Part shown: positions 5,206 through 10,822 of the stretch, piece by piece
Layout of the letters: every line of letters starts with the position of its first letter
How positions within the stretch are numbered: position 1 is the first letter of the stretch
Origin: CBCXVS01 sp965178525
GTDB taxonomy: Bacteria > Tectomicrobia > Entotheonellia > Entotheonellales > Entotheonellaceae
Length of the DNA stretch: 10,822 nt
Assembly (NCBI GenBank): GCA_965178525.1
Contig: CBCXVS010000263.1
Span: 1-10,822, forward strand
Direction: 5' to 3'
Made by a program: the position numbers and the translations under genes
The notes under the pieces: generated by a model
The model's input: only the letters and a program-made list of their open reading frames with translations
The model's database searches: none
Told to the model about the DNA's origin: nothing

Positions 5206-6375
5206 ATGGCACTGCCTGCAAGAATGAAATTCGGTATTTTCATGGCCCCGTTCCACCCGCTGGGGGAAGATCCGACTCTGGCCCTGGATCGTGATTTGGA
5301 ATTGCTGCAGTGGCTCGACCATCTCGGCTTTGACGAAGCGTGGATCGGCGAGCATCACAGCGCCGGATGGGAAACCATTGCCTCGCCCGAAGTCTTTATT
5401 GCCACGGCCGCCGAACGCACCAAACGCTTGAAACTCGGCACTGGCGTCCTCAGCCTGCCCTACCACCATCCACTCATGGTAGTCAACCGGATGGTCCTGC
5501 TCGACCACCTCACCAAGGGTCGGGCGATGCTCGGCGTCGGGCCGGATGCGCTCGGCACGGACGCCTACATGTTGGGCATCGATCCCCTGACTCAGCGCCG
5601 CCGTATGGACGAGGCCATGGGCATGATCATGCGGCTCCTCACGGAAACCGAGCCCATTACCTACGAGTCCGACTGGTTCGTTTTACACGACGCCATGGCG
5701 CACTTGCGGCCCTACACGCAGCCGCATATGCCCATTGTGGTGGCGGCGGCGCAGTCGCCTTCCGGCATGCAGCTGGCTGGCAAACACGGTGCCGGCGTCA
5801 TCTCGGTGAGCATCATCCGGGATCCCGGAACGGTGCCCAACCTGCATGAGTTCTGGAATATCGCCGAGGAAACGGCGGCCGAGCACGGTCACACCATGAA
5901 CCGTGACGAGTGGCGCATGGCCGTGCATGTCTTTCTGGCTGACAGCCGCAAAGAGGCGATGGCACAGGCGCGCGTCGGTGCGGGACGCTATCAGCGCGAG
6001 TATTTCGAGCAGACTCTGGGACTTCCGGCGGCGATTGATGGGCCGTCCGACAAGATCATCGATGCCATGGTGGAGCGAGGCGTTTGGTGTGTCGGGACGC
6101 CGGATGACTTCATTGCGCATATCAAGCGGCTGGACGAGGAGAGTGGGGGCTACGGCGGGCTCTTGATTCAGGCGACGGAATGGGGCACACGGGAGCAGGT
6201 GTTGCACAGCTATGAACTCATTGGGCGCTACGTCAAGCCCCACTTTCAGAGTTCTCTGGCCAATTTACAAAGCTCGGCAACCTGGTCCGCCGACAAGAAA
6301 GACGAGATCATGGCCCTGCGTGCGCAGGCCATCGACAGGGCCAAGAAGGACTACTTCGAGCCCAGCCAAGTCTAA
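5206..6375 (+). CDS. LLM-class flavin-dependent oxidoreductase, LimB (limonene 1,2-monooxygenase)-like
   Basis: Predicted cytosolic reduced-flavin-dependent monooxygenase of the bacterial luciferase-like TIM-barrel superfamily, 389 residues. The ATG at 5206 is preferred because AAGGAG (5191-5196) is 9 bases upstream; a longer reading from a TTG at 5170 would place that site inside the gene. Hallmarks: MKFGIFMAPFHP, LDHLGFDEAWIGEHHSAGWE, SPEVFIATAAERTKRLKLGTGV, SLPYHHPLMVVNRMVLLDHLTKGR, GVGPDALGTDAYMLGIDP, then PIVVAAAQSPSGM. As I recall, these closely resemble Rhodococcus limonene 1,2-monooxygenase, though this family name is widely over-applied. A separate flavin reductase is needed and none is in the window. 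It is the first gene of a tight operon, 25 bases before DUF1800. Active-site sequence appears intact; the true substrate is unknown. Confidence 0.92.
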   Translation: MALPARMKFGIFMAPFHPLGEDPTLALDRDLELLQWLDHLGFDEAWIGEHHSAGWETIASPEVFIATAAERTKRLKLGTGVLSLPYHHPLMVVNRMVLLDHLTKGRAMLGVGPDALGTDAYMLGIDPLTQRRRMDEAMGMIMRLLTETEPITYESDWFVLHDAMAHLRPYTQPHMPIVVAAAQSPSGMQLAGKHGAGVISVSIIRDPGTVPNLHEFWNIAEETAAEHGHTMNRDEWRMAVHVFLADSRKEAMAQARVGAGRYQREYFEQTLGLPAAIDGPSDKIIDAMVERGVWCVGTPDDFIAHIKRLDEESGGYGGLLIQATEWGTREQVLHSYELIGRYVKPHFQSSLANLQSSATWSADKKDEIMALRAQAIDRAKKDYFEPSQV

Positions 6376-6400
6376 ATATACGGACCATCGAGGAGGCGAT

Positions 6401-7813
6401 ATGGCGAACACAGATGTCGAACTGATCGCACACGTGATGCGCCGTGCCGGTTTTGGCGCCACCCGTGCCGAAATCAAGGCGTACACGGCCAAAGGCTACG
6501 AGGCGACGGTGCACGAGCTACTCCATCCCGCCAGTACGCAGTGGATGGGCGACTACATGATCCGGCGTTTCCACCATGAACAATCCGGCATGATGGGATC
6601 GTTTGCGTCGGGCGAGAACTGGCTGTACCGGATGATCACCACCTCGGCCCCCTTGCAGGAAAAAATGTGCCTGTTCTGGCATGGCATCTTTGCCACTGGC
6701 TACCCCAAGGTCATTCACGGCAGAGTCCTGTGGAACCAGATCCGCATGTTTCGGCGCCATGGCATGGACGACTTCAAGACCCTGCTGGTCGAGCTGTCTA
6801 AAGACCCGGCCATGATCGTCTGGCTCGATAACTACGACAACCATAAGGCCGCCATCAACGAAAACTACGGCCGAGAACTTTTAGAACTGTTCTCCATGGG
6901 TGTCGGCCATTATAGCGAGGACGACATCAAGGAATGCTCCCGCGCCTTTACCGGCTGGACCATCGGCAATACGGAGTACATGGTGTTGCGCTCAGAACGC
7001 GATTCCGACTGGCCGTATGGTCGCATTGCGTGGCACTTCGACTACCGCCCCGAGGACCACGATGAAGGGGACAAGACGTTCCTGGGCCAACAGGGCCCGT
7101 TCAACGGCGAGGACATCGTCGATATCATCTGCCAGCAGGACGCCACCGCCCGCTTCATCGCCCGGCATCTGTACCACTTCTTTGTGGCGGACGAGCCGCC
7201 TGTGCCGTCTTGGCCCTACACGCCGCCGCGAGATCCCGAGGCCATCGAGACGCTCGTCCGGGCTTACTTCGACAGCAACTACGACATCCGCGCCATGCTG
7301 CACGCCCTGTTCCATAGCGATTTCTTCAAAGCAGAAGATATCCGCTACGAGAAGGTAAAGAGTCCGGCCGAGTTCATGGTTGGCGTGCTGCGGCTGTCCG
7401 GGGAATTTGACCGGCCGCGGCGCGAGATCCTCGACCGGGCTAGGCAGCTGCTATGGATGGGGCAACAGCTCAACAACCCGCCGAGCGTCGAGGGCTGGCA
7501 TCAGGGTACCGAATGGATTGAAACCGGAACCTTGGTGGAGCGGATCAATTTCGCCTCCGAACAGTTTGGCGACACCGCTAAACCGGGGGTGCGAAACATG
7601 ATCGATACCATTCTGGCCGACCATGGCGACGACATATCGCCGGCAGATCTGGTGCATGCCTGTCTGGACCAGCTCGGTGTCATTTCGGTTTCCGACGCCA
7701 CCCGCGACATTCTCATGCGGGTTGCCGCGCAAGGCGACGAGGCACGGACCCCGGAACAGATTGCCAACCTGCTCCGGCTCACCGCCGCCAGCCACGAATT
7801 TCAGCGCACGTAG
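6401..7813 (+). CDS. DUF1800 family protein without signal peptide
   Basis: A 470-residue DUF1800 (PF08811) protein. The start is fixed by AGGAGG (6391-6396) four bases upstream; longer in-frame readings run into the preceding gene. Family landmarks in order: IAHVMRRAGFGATRAEI (9-25), MCLFWHGIFATG (89-100), PAMIVWLDNYDN (136-147), INENYGRELLELFSMGVGHYSEDDI (152-176), AFTGW, KTFLGQQGPFNGEDIVDII (225-243), ATARFIARHLYHFF (248-261), KSPAEFMVGVLR (320-331) and MGQQLNNPPSVEGW (353-366). Conserved His, Asp and Glu residues are retained, so the protein looks intact. Biochemical function of the family is unsettled; members usually sit beside DUF1501 genes, as here, though the NHL gene comes between. 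Many relatives are exported, but this one begins directly in the domain and is likely cytosolic. Confidence 0.92.
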   Translation: MANTDVELIAHVMRRAGFGATRAEIKAYTAKGYEATVHELLHPASTQWMGDYMIRRFHHEQSGMMGSFASGENWLYRMITTSAPLQEKMCLFWHGIFATGYPKVIHGRVLWNQIRMFRRHGMDDFKTLLVELSKDPAMIVWLDNYDNHKAAINENYGRELLELFSMGVGHYSEDDIKECSRAFTGWTIGNTEYMVLRSERDSDWPYGRIAWHFDYRPEDHDEGDKTFLGQQGPFNGEDIVDIICQQDATARFIARHLYHFFVADEPPVPSWPYTPPRDPEAIETLVRAYFDSNYDIRAMLHALFHSDFFKAEDIRYEKVKSPAEFMVGVLRLSGEFDRPRREILDRARQLLWMGQQLNNPPSVEGWHQGTEWIETGTLVERINFASEQFGDTAKPGVRNMIDTILADHGDDISPADLVHACLDQLGVISVSDATRDILMRVAAQGDEARTPEQIANLLRLTAASHEFQRT

Positions 7814-7833
7814 CTGCGCGAAGGGGGACGAGA

Positions 7834-8892
7834 ATGGCGACAAGCGTGACATCACCCCGCACCGACGTGCTCGACTATGAGCTGACCATCGGTCTATCGA
7901 CCATGGAGGGACGGGGCTTCTATTATCCGACCGATACGGTCATTGGCCAGGATGGCCGCTTATATGTCGTCAACCGCTCACTGGAAGGCGTTGACCGAGG
8001 CGTCCGGGTCACGATGTGTGACCGGGATAGCGACTATTATGGCACGTTCGGATCGTACGGCCGGGACGGCGGGCAGTTCGTCTGGGCCACCTGCGGTGCC
8101 GTCGATTCGCAGGGCCATATCTACATCACCGACGAGTATCTGCACCGCGTCTCCGCCTTCGACGCCGCGGGGACATTTTTGAGCCGGTGGGGCTCGCACG
8201 GCAGCGGCGCGGGCGCGTTTGATGGCCCCTCCGGCATCGCCTGCGATGGCCAGGACAACGTCTACGTGTCCGACACGCACAACCACCGCATACAGAAATT
8301 CACAGCGGCCGGCGTGTACGTCCTCAGTTTCGGCTCGGCCGGAAGCGGGGATGGCCACCTCGATCTGCCTTGGGGCCTCACCGTCGGCTCCAACGGCGAT
8401 GTGTATGTCGCCGACTGGGGCAACGACCGCATTCAGCGCTTCTCGCCCACGGGCGCGTTTGTTGTCAGCTATGGCGAGCCGGGACAGGGCGACGGCCAGT
8501 TCACCCGGCCTGCTAGCGTCGCCGTTGACGCAGAGGGCTATATGTACATTGCTGACTGGGGTAACGAGCGCGTGCAAGTGCTCGACCCCGACGGCGGCTT
8601 CGTGCAGATGCTCCGAGGCGAGGCAACGCTGTCCAAGTGGGCTGAGAACTTCCTCAGCATCAACAAAGAAGAAGGCGCCGCCCGAGCCCAATCCAACCTG
8701 GAGCCGGAGATCGCGTTCTTCGATCCGGACGATCCGCACGAGGTATCGTCGCATATCGAAAAGTATTTTTGGTCGCCGATGTCGGTCAAACTCGATACTA
8801 CAGGCCGCCTCTACGTCACCGAAAGCAACCGTCACCGGATACAGATTTACCAACGCATCGCATCAGCAAAGGAGAAGGAAGATGGCTTCTAA
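7834..8892 (+). CDS. NHL-repeat six-bladed beta-propeller protein
   Basis: A 352-residue protein made almost wholly of NHL repeats, with AAGGGGG (7821-7827) upstream and no signal peptide. Blades fall at about residues 33-62, 82-112, 128-158, 176-206, 224-254 and 313-341. Typical units are GPSGIACDGQDNVYVSDTHN followed by HRIQKF, and SNGDVYVADWGNDRIQRF. Between blades 5 and 6 lies a 55-residue polar, helix-prone insertion (258-312; KWAENFLSINKEE, FFDPDDPHEV). NHL propellers are binding scaffolds or, in some families, lyases; no catalytic set is evident here. The gene lies 20 bases after DUF1800 and overlaps the start of DUF1501 by 11 bases, so translation of the two is probably coupled. A partner or scaffold for the DUF1800/DUF1501 proteins is an inference from position only. 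Confidence 0.92.
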   Translation: MATSVTSPRTDVLDYELTIGLSTMEGRGFYYPTDTVIGQDGRLYVVNRSLEGVDRGVRVTMCDRDSDYYGTFGSYGRDGGQFVWATCGAVDSQGHIYITDEYLHRVSAFDAAGTFLSRWGSHGSGAGAFDGPSGIACDGQDNVYVSDTHNHRIQKFTAAGVYVLSFGSAGSGDGHLDLPWGLTVGSNGDVYVADWGNDRIQRFSPTGAFVVSYGEPGQGDGQFTRPASVAVDAEGYMYIADWGNERVQVLDPDGGFVQMLRGEATLSKWAENFLSINKEEGAARAQSNLEPEIAFFDPDDPHEVSSHIEKYFWSPMSVKLDTTGRLYVTESNRHRIQIYQRIASAKEKEDGF

Positions 8893-10012
8893 CGGGAACC
8901 AACGCGCCCTCGTCGTCGTGCAACTCGCAGGCGGCAACGACGCGCTCAACACCGTCGTGCCTTACACCAACGGGCTCTACTACGACAACCGCCCACAGGT
9001 CAACATCCCCCAAGATGAGGTGCTGCCCATCGACGACCATTTCGGCTTCAACCCCAGCATGGGCCCCATCAAGGAGCTGTGGGACGCGGGCCACGTGGCC
9101 GTGATCAACGGCGTCGGCTATCCCAAACCCAACCGCTCGCACTTCCGCTCCCTGGACGTGTGGCACACGGCTGAGAGTGAGCAGATCGGCGAAGAAGGCT
9201 GGCTTGGCAAAACCATCCGCGACCTGGATCCCCAGGGCGACAACGTCCTGACGGGCGTGAACTTCGGCCGCGGCCTGCCCAGGGCGTTGTATGCCAAAGG
9301 GGTGCCGGTGGCCTCGGTGGGCAATTTGGAAACCTACGGGCTCTTTCCCGACATCCAGGATGAAGCCACCCGGCAGATGGCCTTGGACGCCTTCTCGCAG
9401 ATGTATGGCGGCGCTGGCAAGGATATCATCGCGCAGTTCATCTCGCAGACGGGGACGGATGCCCTGAAAGGCGCGGACATTCTGCGGGTGGCGCCGCAGC
9501 GGTACGCTTCCAATGTGGAGTATGCCGCGACGCCGATCGCGCAGAACATGAAGTCCATCGCCCAGGTGATCTGTGCGGATTTGGGAACGCGCGTGTATTA
9601 CACCGACCACCGGAGTTTTGACACCCACGCCTCGGAACTGTCGAGTCATGCCAAGCTGTGGACTGATGTCTCCCATGCCATCGGGGATTTTATGGACGAC
9701 CTGAAGGAGCAGGGCAGAGACGAGGATGTGGTGGTGTTGATGTTCTCGGAGTTTGGCCGCCGCATCCGGGACAATGGCGCGGGAACGGACCACGGCTCCG
9801 GCGGCGTGGCTTTCGTCGTGGGCGCTCCGGTGCAGGGGGGCATGTATGGCGAGTATCCGTCGTTGCAGGAGGACAAGCAGTTAGAGGGCGACTTGCACTT
9901 TTGCAATGACTTCCGCAGCACGTATACGACGCTGTTGGAGCAGTGGCTGGGGGTGGATGCGGTGCCGATCGTGAATGGCGCGTATGAGCCGTTCGGCTTT
10001 ATTGGGAAGTAA
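8882..10012 (+). CDS. DUF1501 family protein without Tat signal
   Basis: A 376-residue DUF1501 (PF07394) protein, distantly related to the alkaline phosphatase/sulfatase fold. The ATG at 8882 is preferred because AAAGGAG (8868-8874) is 7 bases upstream; the frame stays open much further upstream but only as a shadow of the NHL gene. Landmarks: VVVQLAGGNDALNTVVPY (11-28), FNPSMGPIKELWDAGHVAVINGVGYP (56-81), NRSHFRSLDVWHT (84-96), FDTHA (246-250), MFSEFGRRIRDNGAGTDHGSGG (287-308), GGMYGEYPSL and NDFRSTYTTLLEQWLGVD (342-359). The Asp/His residues that would bind metal are present. Most relatives start with a long twin-arginine leader; this one starts at the first beta strand, so it is predicted cytosolic. 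It ends the operon, and a hairpin follows. Confidence 0.92.
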   Translation: MASNGNQRALVVVQLAGGNDALNTVVPYTNGLYYDNRPQVNIPQDEVLPIDDHFGFNPSMGPIKELWDAGHVAVINGVGYPKPNRSHFRSLDVWHTAESEQIGEEGWLGKTIRDLDPQGDNVLTGVNFGRGLPRALYAKGVPVASVGNLETYGLFPDIQDEATRQMALDAFSQMYGGAGKDIIAQFISQTGTDALKGADILRVAPQRYASNVEYAATPIAQNMKSIAQVICADLGTRVYYTDHRSFDTHASELSSHAKLWTDVSHAIGDFMDDLKEQGRDEDVVVLMFSEFGRRIRDNGAGTDHGSGGVAFVVGAPVQGGMYGEYPSLQEDKQLEGDLHFCNDFRSTYTTLLEQWLGVDAVPIVNGAYEPFGFIGK

Positions 10013-10025
10013 GGTCAAGATAGAT

Positions 10026-10054
10026 GGGGCGAGGCGGTCGCGTGCCTCGCTCCC
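10026..10054 (+). terminator. GC-rich hairpin after the DUF1501 gene
   Basis: GCGAGGC (10029-10035) pairs with GCCTCGC (10044-10050) around an 8-base loop. After a bulged T, GGG (10026-10028) pairs with CCC (10052-10054). It begins 13 bases past the stop of the four-gene operon. Only TT follows the stem, so if it terminates transcription it is a weak intrinsic terminator or a 3'-end stabilising stem. Confidence 0.4.
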
Positions 10055-10132
10055 TTCATACGCTTCCAGATGTCGCCGGTTCTACTTCGCTTCTGTTAGG
10101 GGATCATTCAGACTCGCAGGAAGGCGCACCAT

Positions 10133-10327
10133 ATGCCCGGCAACGTCAAGTTCATCTATTGGCAAGAAGACGACATGTGGCTCGGCTATCTCCAGGACTA
10201 CCCGGATTACTGGACGCAAGGCACCAGCCTGGAGGACTTGCAGGAGAACTTAGCGGACATCTACGCCGATATCAATGCGGGGCACATCCCCAGCGTTCGC
10301 AAAGTAGGTGAGTTAACCCTGCCGTGA
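10133..10327 (+). CDS. hicB: HicB-family antitoxin (type II toxin-antitoxin)
   Basis: A 64-residue HicB-like antitoxin with a degenerate RNase H-like fold. AGGAAGG (10118-10124) lies 8 bases upstream of the ATG. The sequence pattern FIYWQEDDMWLGYLQDYPDYWTQG, then SLEDLQENLADIYADI and IPSVRKVGELTLP, is characteristic of the short HicB subfamily that lacks an added DNA-binding domain. HicB binds and neutralises the mRNA-cleaving HicA toxin. Here the antitoxin comes first, and its TGA overlaps the GTG start of hicA by four bases (GTGA), which implies translational coupling. The protein looks full length and intact, but its partner is broken. Confidence 0.88.
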   Translation: MPGNVKFIYWQEDDMWLGYLQDYPDYWTQGTSLEDLQENLADIYADINAGHIPSVRKVGELTLP

Positions 10328-10476
10328 GGCGGCGCGATCTGATTCGCCAAATCGAAGCGTGGGGTTGTGTGTTCATCCGCCATGGCGGCAAGCACGACTG
10401 GTATCAGAAAGAATCAATGGGGTCAGACCCGAATGGCATTAAGTTAAGAATAAAGCTTTTATTACCAATGGATTAG
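10324..10476 (+). pseudogene. hicA: hicA toxin gene, 3' part replaced by repeat element
   Basis: Starting at a GTG that overlaps the hicB stop, the frame reads MRRRDLIRQIEAWGCVFIRHGGKHDWYQK, a clear HicA start with the catalytic His24 in the GGKHDWY motif. HicA is a small double-stranded-RNA-binding-like ribonuclease of about 55-80 residues that normally continues through NPxTG and PVPRHREI to a final helix. Here, after about residue 28, the DNA becomes the GGGGTCAGACCC repeat and the frame ends after 50 codons with foreign residues (SMGSDPNGIK and on). The second half of the fold, with the PRHxEI strand and final helix, is missing and is not found on the far side of the element either. The toxin is almost certainly inactive. 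The frame is too short for ordinary gene callers. Confidence 0.8.
10419..10448 (+). repeat. Left terminal inverted repeat
   Basis: Begins GGGGTCAGACCC, contains the odd-length palindrome GGGTC-A-GACCC (10420-10430), and ends GGCATTAAGTTAAG. It is read through in frame by the broken hicA. Confidence 0.8.
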
Positions 10477-10639
10477 GGCTCATAGCGGTTTGTCCTTGGA
10501 GGTCGCTGTCCGGTGCTCATCCTCCGACATAGACGGATCGCGGGGTCTATCGCTGTTTTACCTCTGGCAGGCTCGCTGTGACCCGGATGAACGAGGCAGC
10601 GGGAAGACGACATAACCACTTGTTTGTAAATGCGTTAGG

Positions 10640-10669
10640 CTTAACTTAATGCCATTCGGGTCAGACACC
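10640..10669 (-). repeat. Right terminal inverted repeat
   Basis: Begins CTTAACTTAATGCC and ends GGGTCAGACACC. Its two mismatches to the left copy fall in the outer 7 bases; the inner 21 or more pairs are exact. Confidence 0.8.
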
Positions 10670-10692
10670 TTTGGAAAATCACTCCTCCCCGG

Positions 10693-10724
10693 TCAGAAGA
10701 TTCAATCGAGTCGGACCCCTTTGG
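10693..10724 (+). repeat. Diverged direct copy of the left junction repeat
   Basis: AGATTCAATCGAGTCGGACCC (10698-10718 without its last base shown here as 21 positions) matches 10410-10430 at 17 of 21 positions, and TCAGAA precedes both (10404-10409 and 10693-10698). CCTTTGG follows here and also follows the right terminus (10668-10674). The element is therefore flanked by, or nested in, an older family of GGGTCAGACCC-type units. Confidence 0.55.
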
Positions 10725-10822
10725 TGCTTTGCGAAAATACCCGTAATAAATAGAGTTGTTCCTCAATAGCATAAGATCAGGTTCCCTAGCCCAGCCCAGA
10801 TGCCCACCGAATCATCCTCAAA
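10725..10822. other. No gene seen at right edge
   Basis: Neither strand shows a frame with recognisable protein sequence. The remaining part of hicA is not here. A mildly A/T-rich stretch (10734-10775) follows the last repeat copy. Confidence 0.5.

Larger units (their letters stand above)
10419..10669. mobile_element. MITE-like element with 30-base inverted termini inside hicA
   Basis: The left terminus (10419-10448) and the right terminus (10640-10669) are inverted repeats matching at 28 of 30 positions, with 21 consecutive exact pairs (10428-10448 against 10640-10660). Inward of these, similarity continues more loosely for about 20 bases (14 of 21). The 190-base interior has no transposase and no long frame. 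A short non-coding element with long terminal repeats fits a miniature inverted-repeat transposable element moved by an unseen transposase. No convincing target duplication is seen immediately outside, partly because the flanks are themselves repetitive. Family not identified. Confidence 0.65.

Noticed and set aside
8219..8881. Possible 221-residue N-terminal extension of the DUF1501 protein
   Set aside because: The extension is the out-of-frame reading of the NHL gene, rich in Ser/Thr/Arg. A strong ribosome site at 8868-8874 marks the ATG at 8882.
8816..9793. 325-codon minus-strand frame antisense to DUF1501
   Set aside because: No domain; the sense strand carries all DUF1501 landmarks.
10477..10639. 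Small frames inside the MITE-like element as a transposase remnant
   Set aside because: Frames of up to about 50 codons exist on both strands but show no transposase motif or residue pattern. Treated as non-coding.
1..10822. CRISPR array, tRNA or rRNA genes
   Set aside because: No regularly spaced repeats beyond the heptamer array, and no cloverleaf or rRNA-like sequence was seen by eye. A tRNA scan was not possible.

Overview
The window looks like chromosomal DNA of a GC-rich, metabolically versatile bacterium. Gene spacing is bacterial, Shine-Dalgarno sites are clear, and the content leans to catabolic enzymes: a peptide-type ABC transporter binding protein, a thioredoxin-fold reductase, a metallo-beta-lactamase-fold protein, an amidohydrolase and a luciferase-like flavin monooxygenase. 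This mix, with unsecreted DUF1800 and DUF1501 proteins, recalls uncultured soil or sponge lineages such as Tectomicrobia/Entotheonella or deltaproteobacteria-like groups. That is a weak inference from memory; no marker gene is present.

Left part (1-4000). A minus-strand oligopeptide-binding-protein gene is cut off after about 161 codons (77-562). A divergent spacer carrying a near-perfect 22-base palindrome follows. Then come three plus-strand enzyme genes, each with its own Shine-Dalgarno: a DsbA-family protein of the Rv2466c nitroreductase type with only one active-site cysteine (856-1608), an MBL-fold hydrolase (1687-2670) and an amidohydrolase_2 protein (2830-3975). Spacers of 78-159 bases with small hairpins suggest partly independent transcription. 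A heptamer tandem repeat lies just before the amidohydrolase.

Middle part (4000-5205). A stretch visibly richer in A/T holds a good sigma70-like promoter and two small genes of unknown function. The second encodes an N-terminal membrane segment followed by a duplicated coiled coil. They look like a small acquired accessory unit.

Right part (5206-10012). Four genes form a tight operon: LimB-like LLM flavin monooxygenase, DUF1800, a six-bladed NHL propeller and DUF1501. Gaps are 25 and 20 bases, and the last pair overlaps by 11 bases. DUF1800/DUF1501 pairs are common, but DUF1501 is normally a Tat-exported protein. Here none of the four has a signal peptide, and a propeller gene sits inside the pair. 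This is the best candidate for an under-described system in the window.

Right edge (10026-10822). After a GC hairpin comes a hicB-hicA toxin-antitoxin pair in which hicA is broken. Its reading frame keeps the catalytic-histidine half, then runs into a MITE-like element of about 250 bases with 30-base inverted termini. The element lies in a cluster of GGGTCAGACCC-type palindromes. No further gene is visible to the end.
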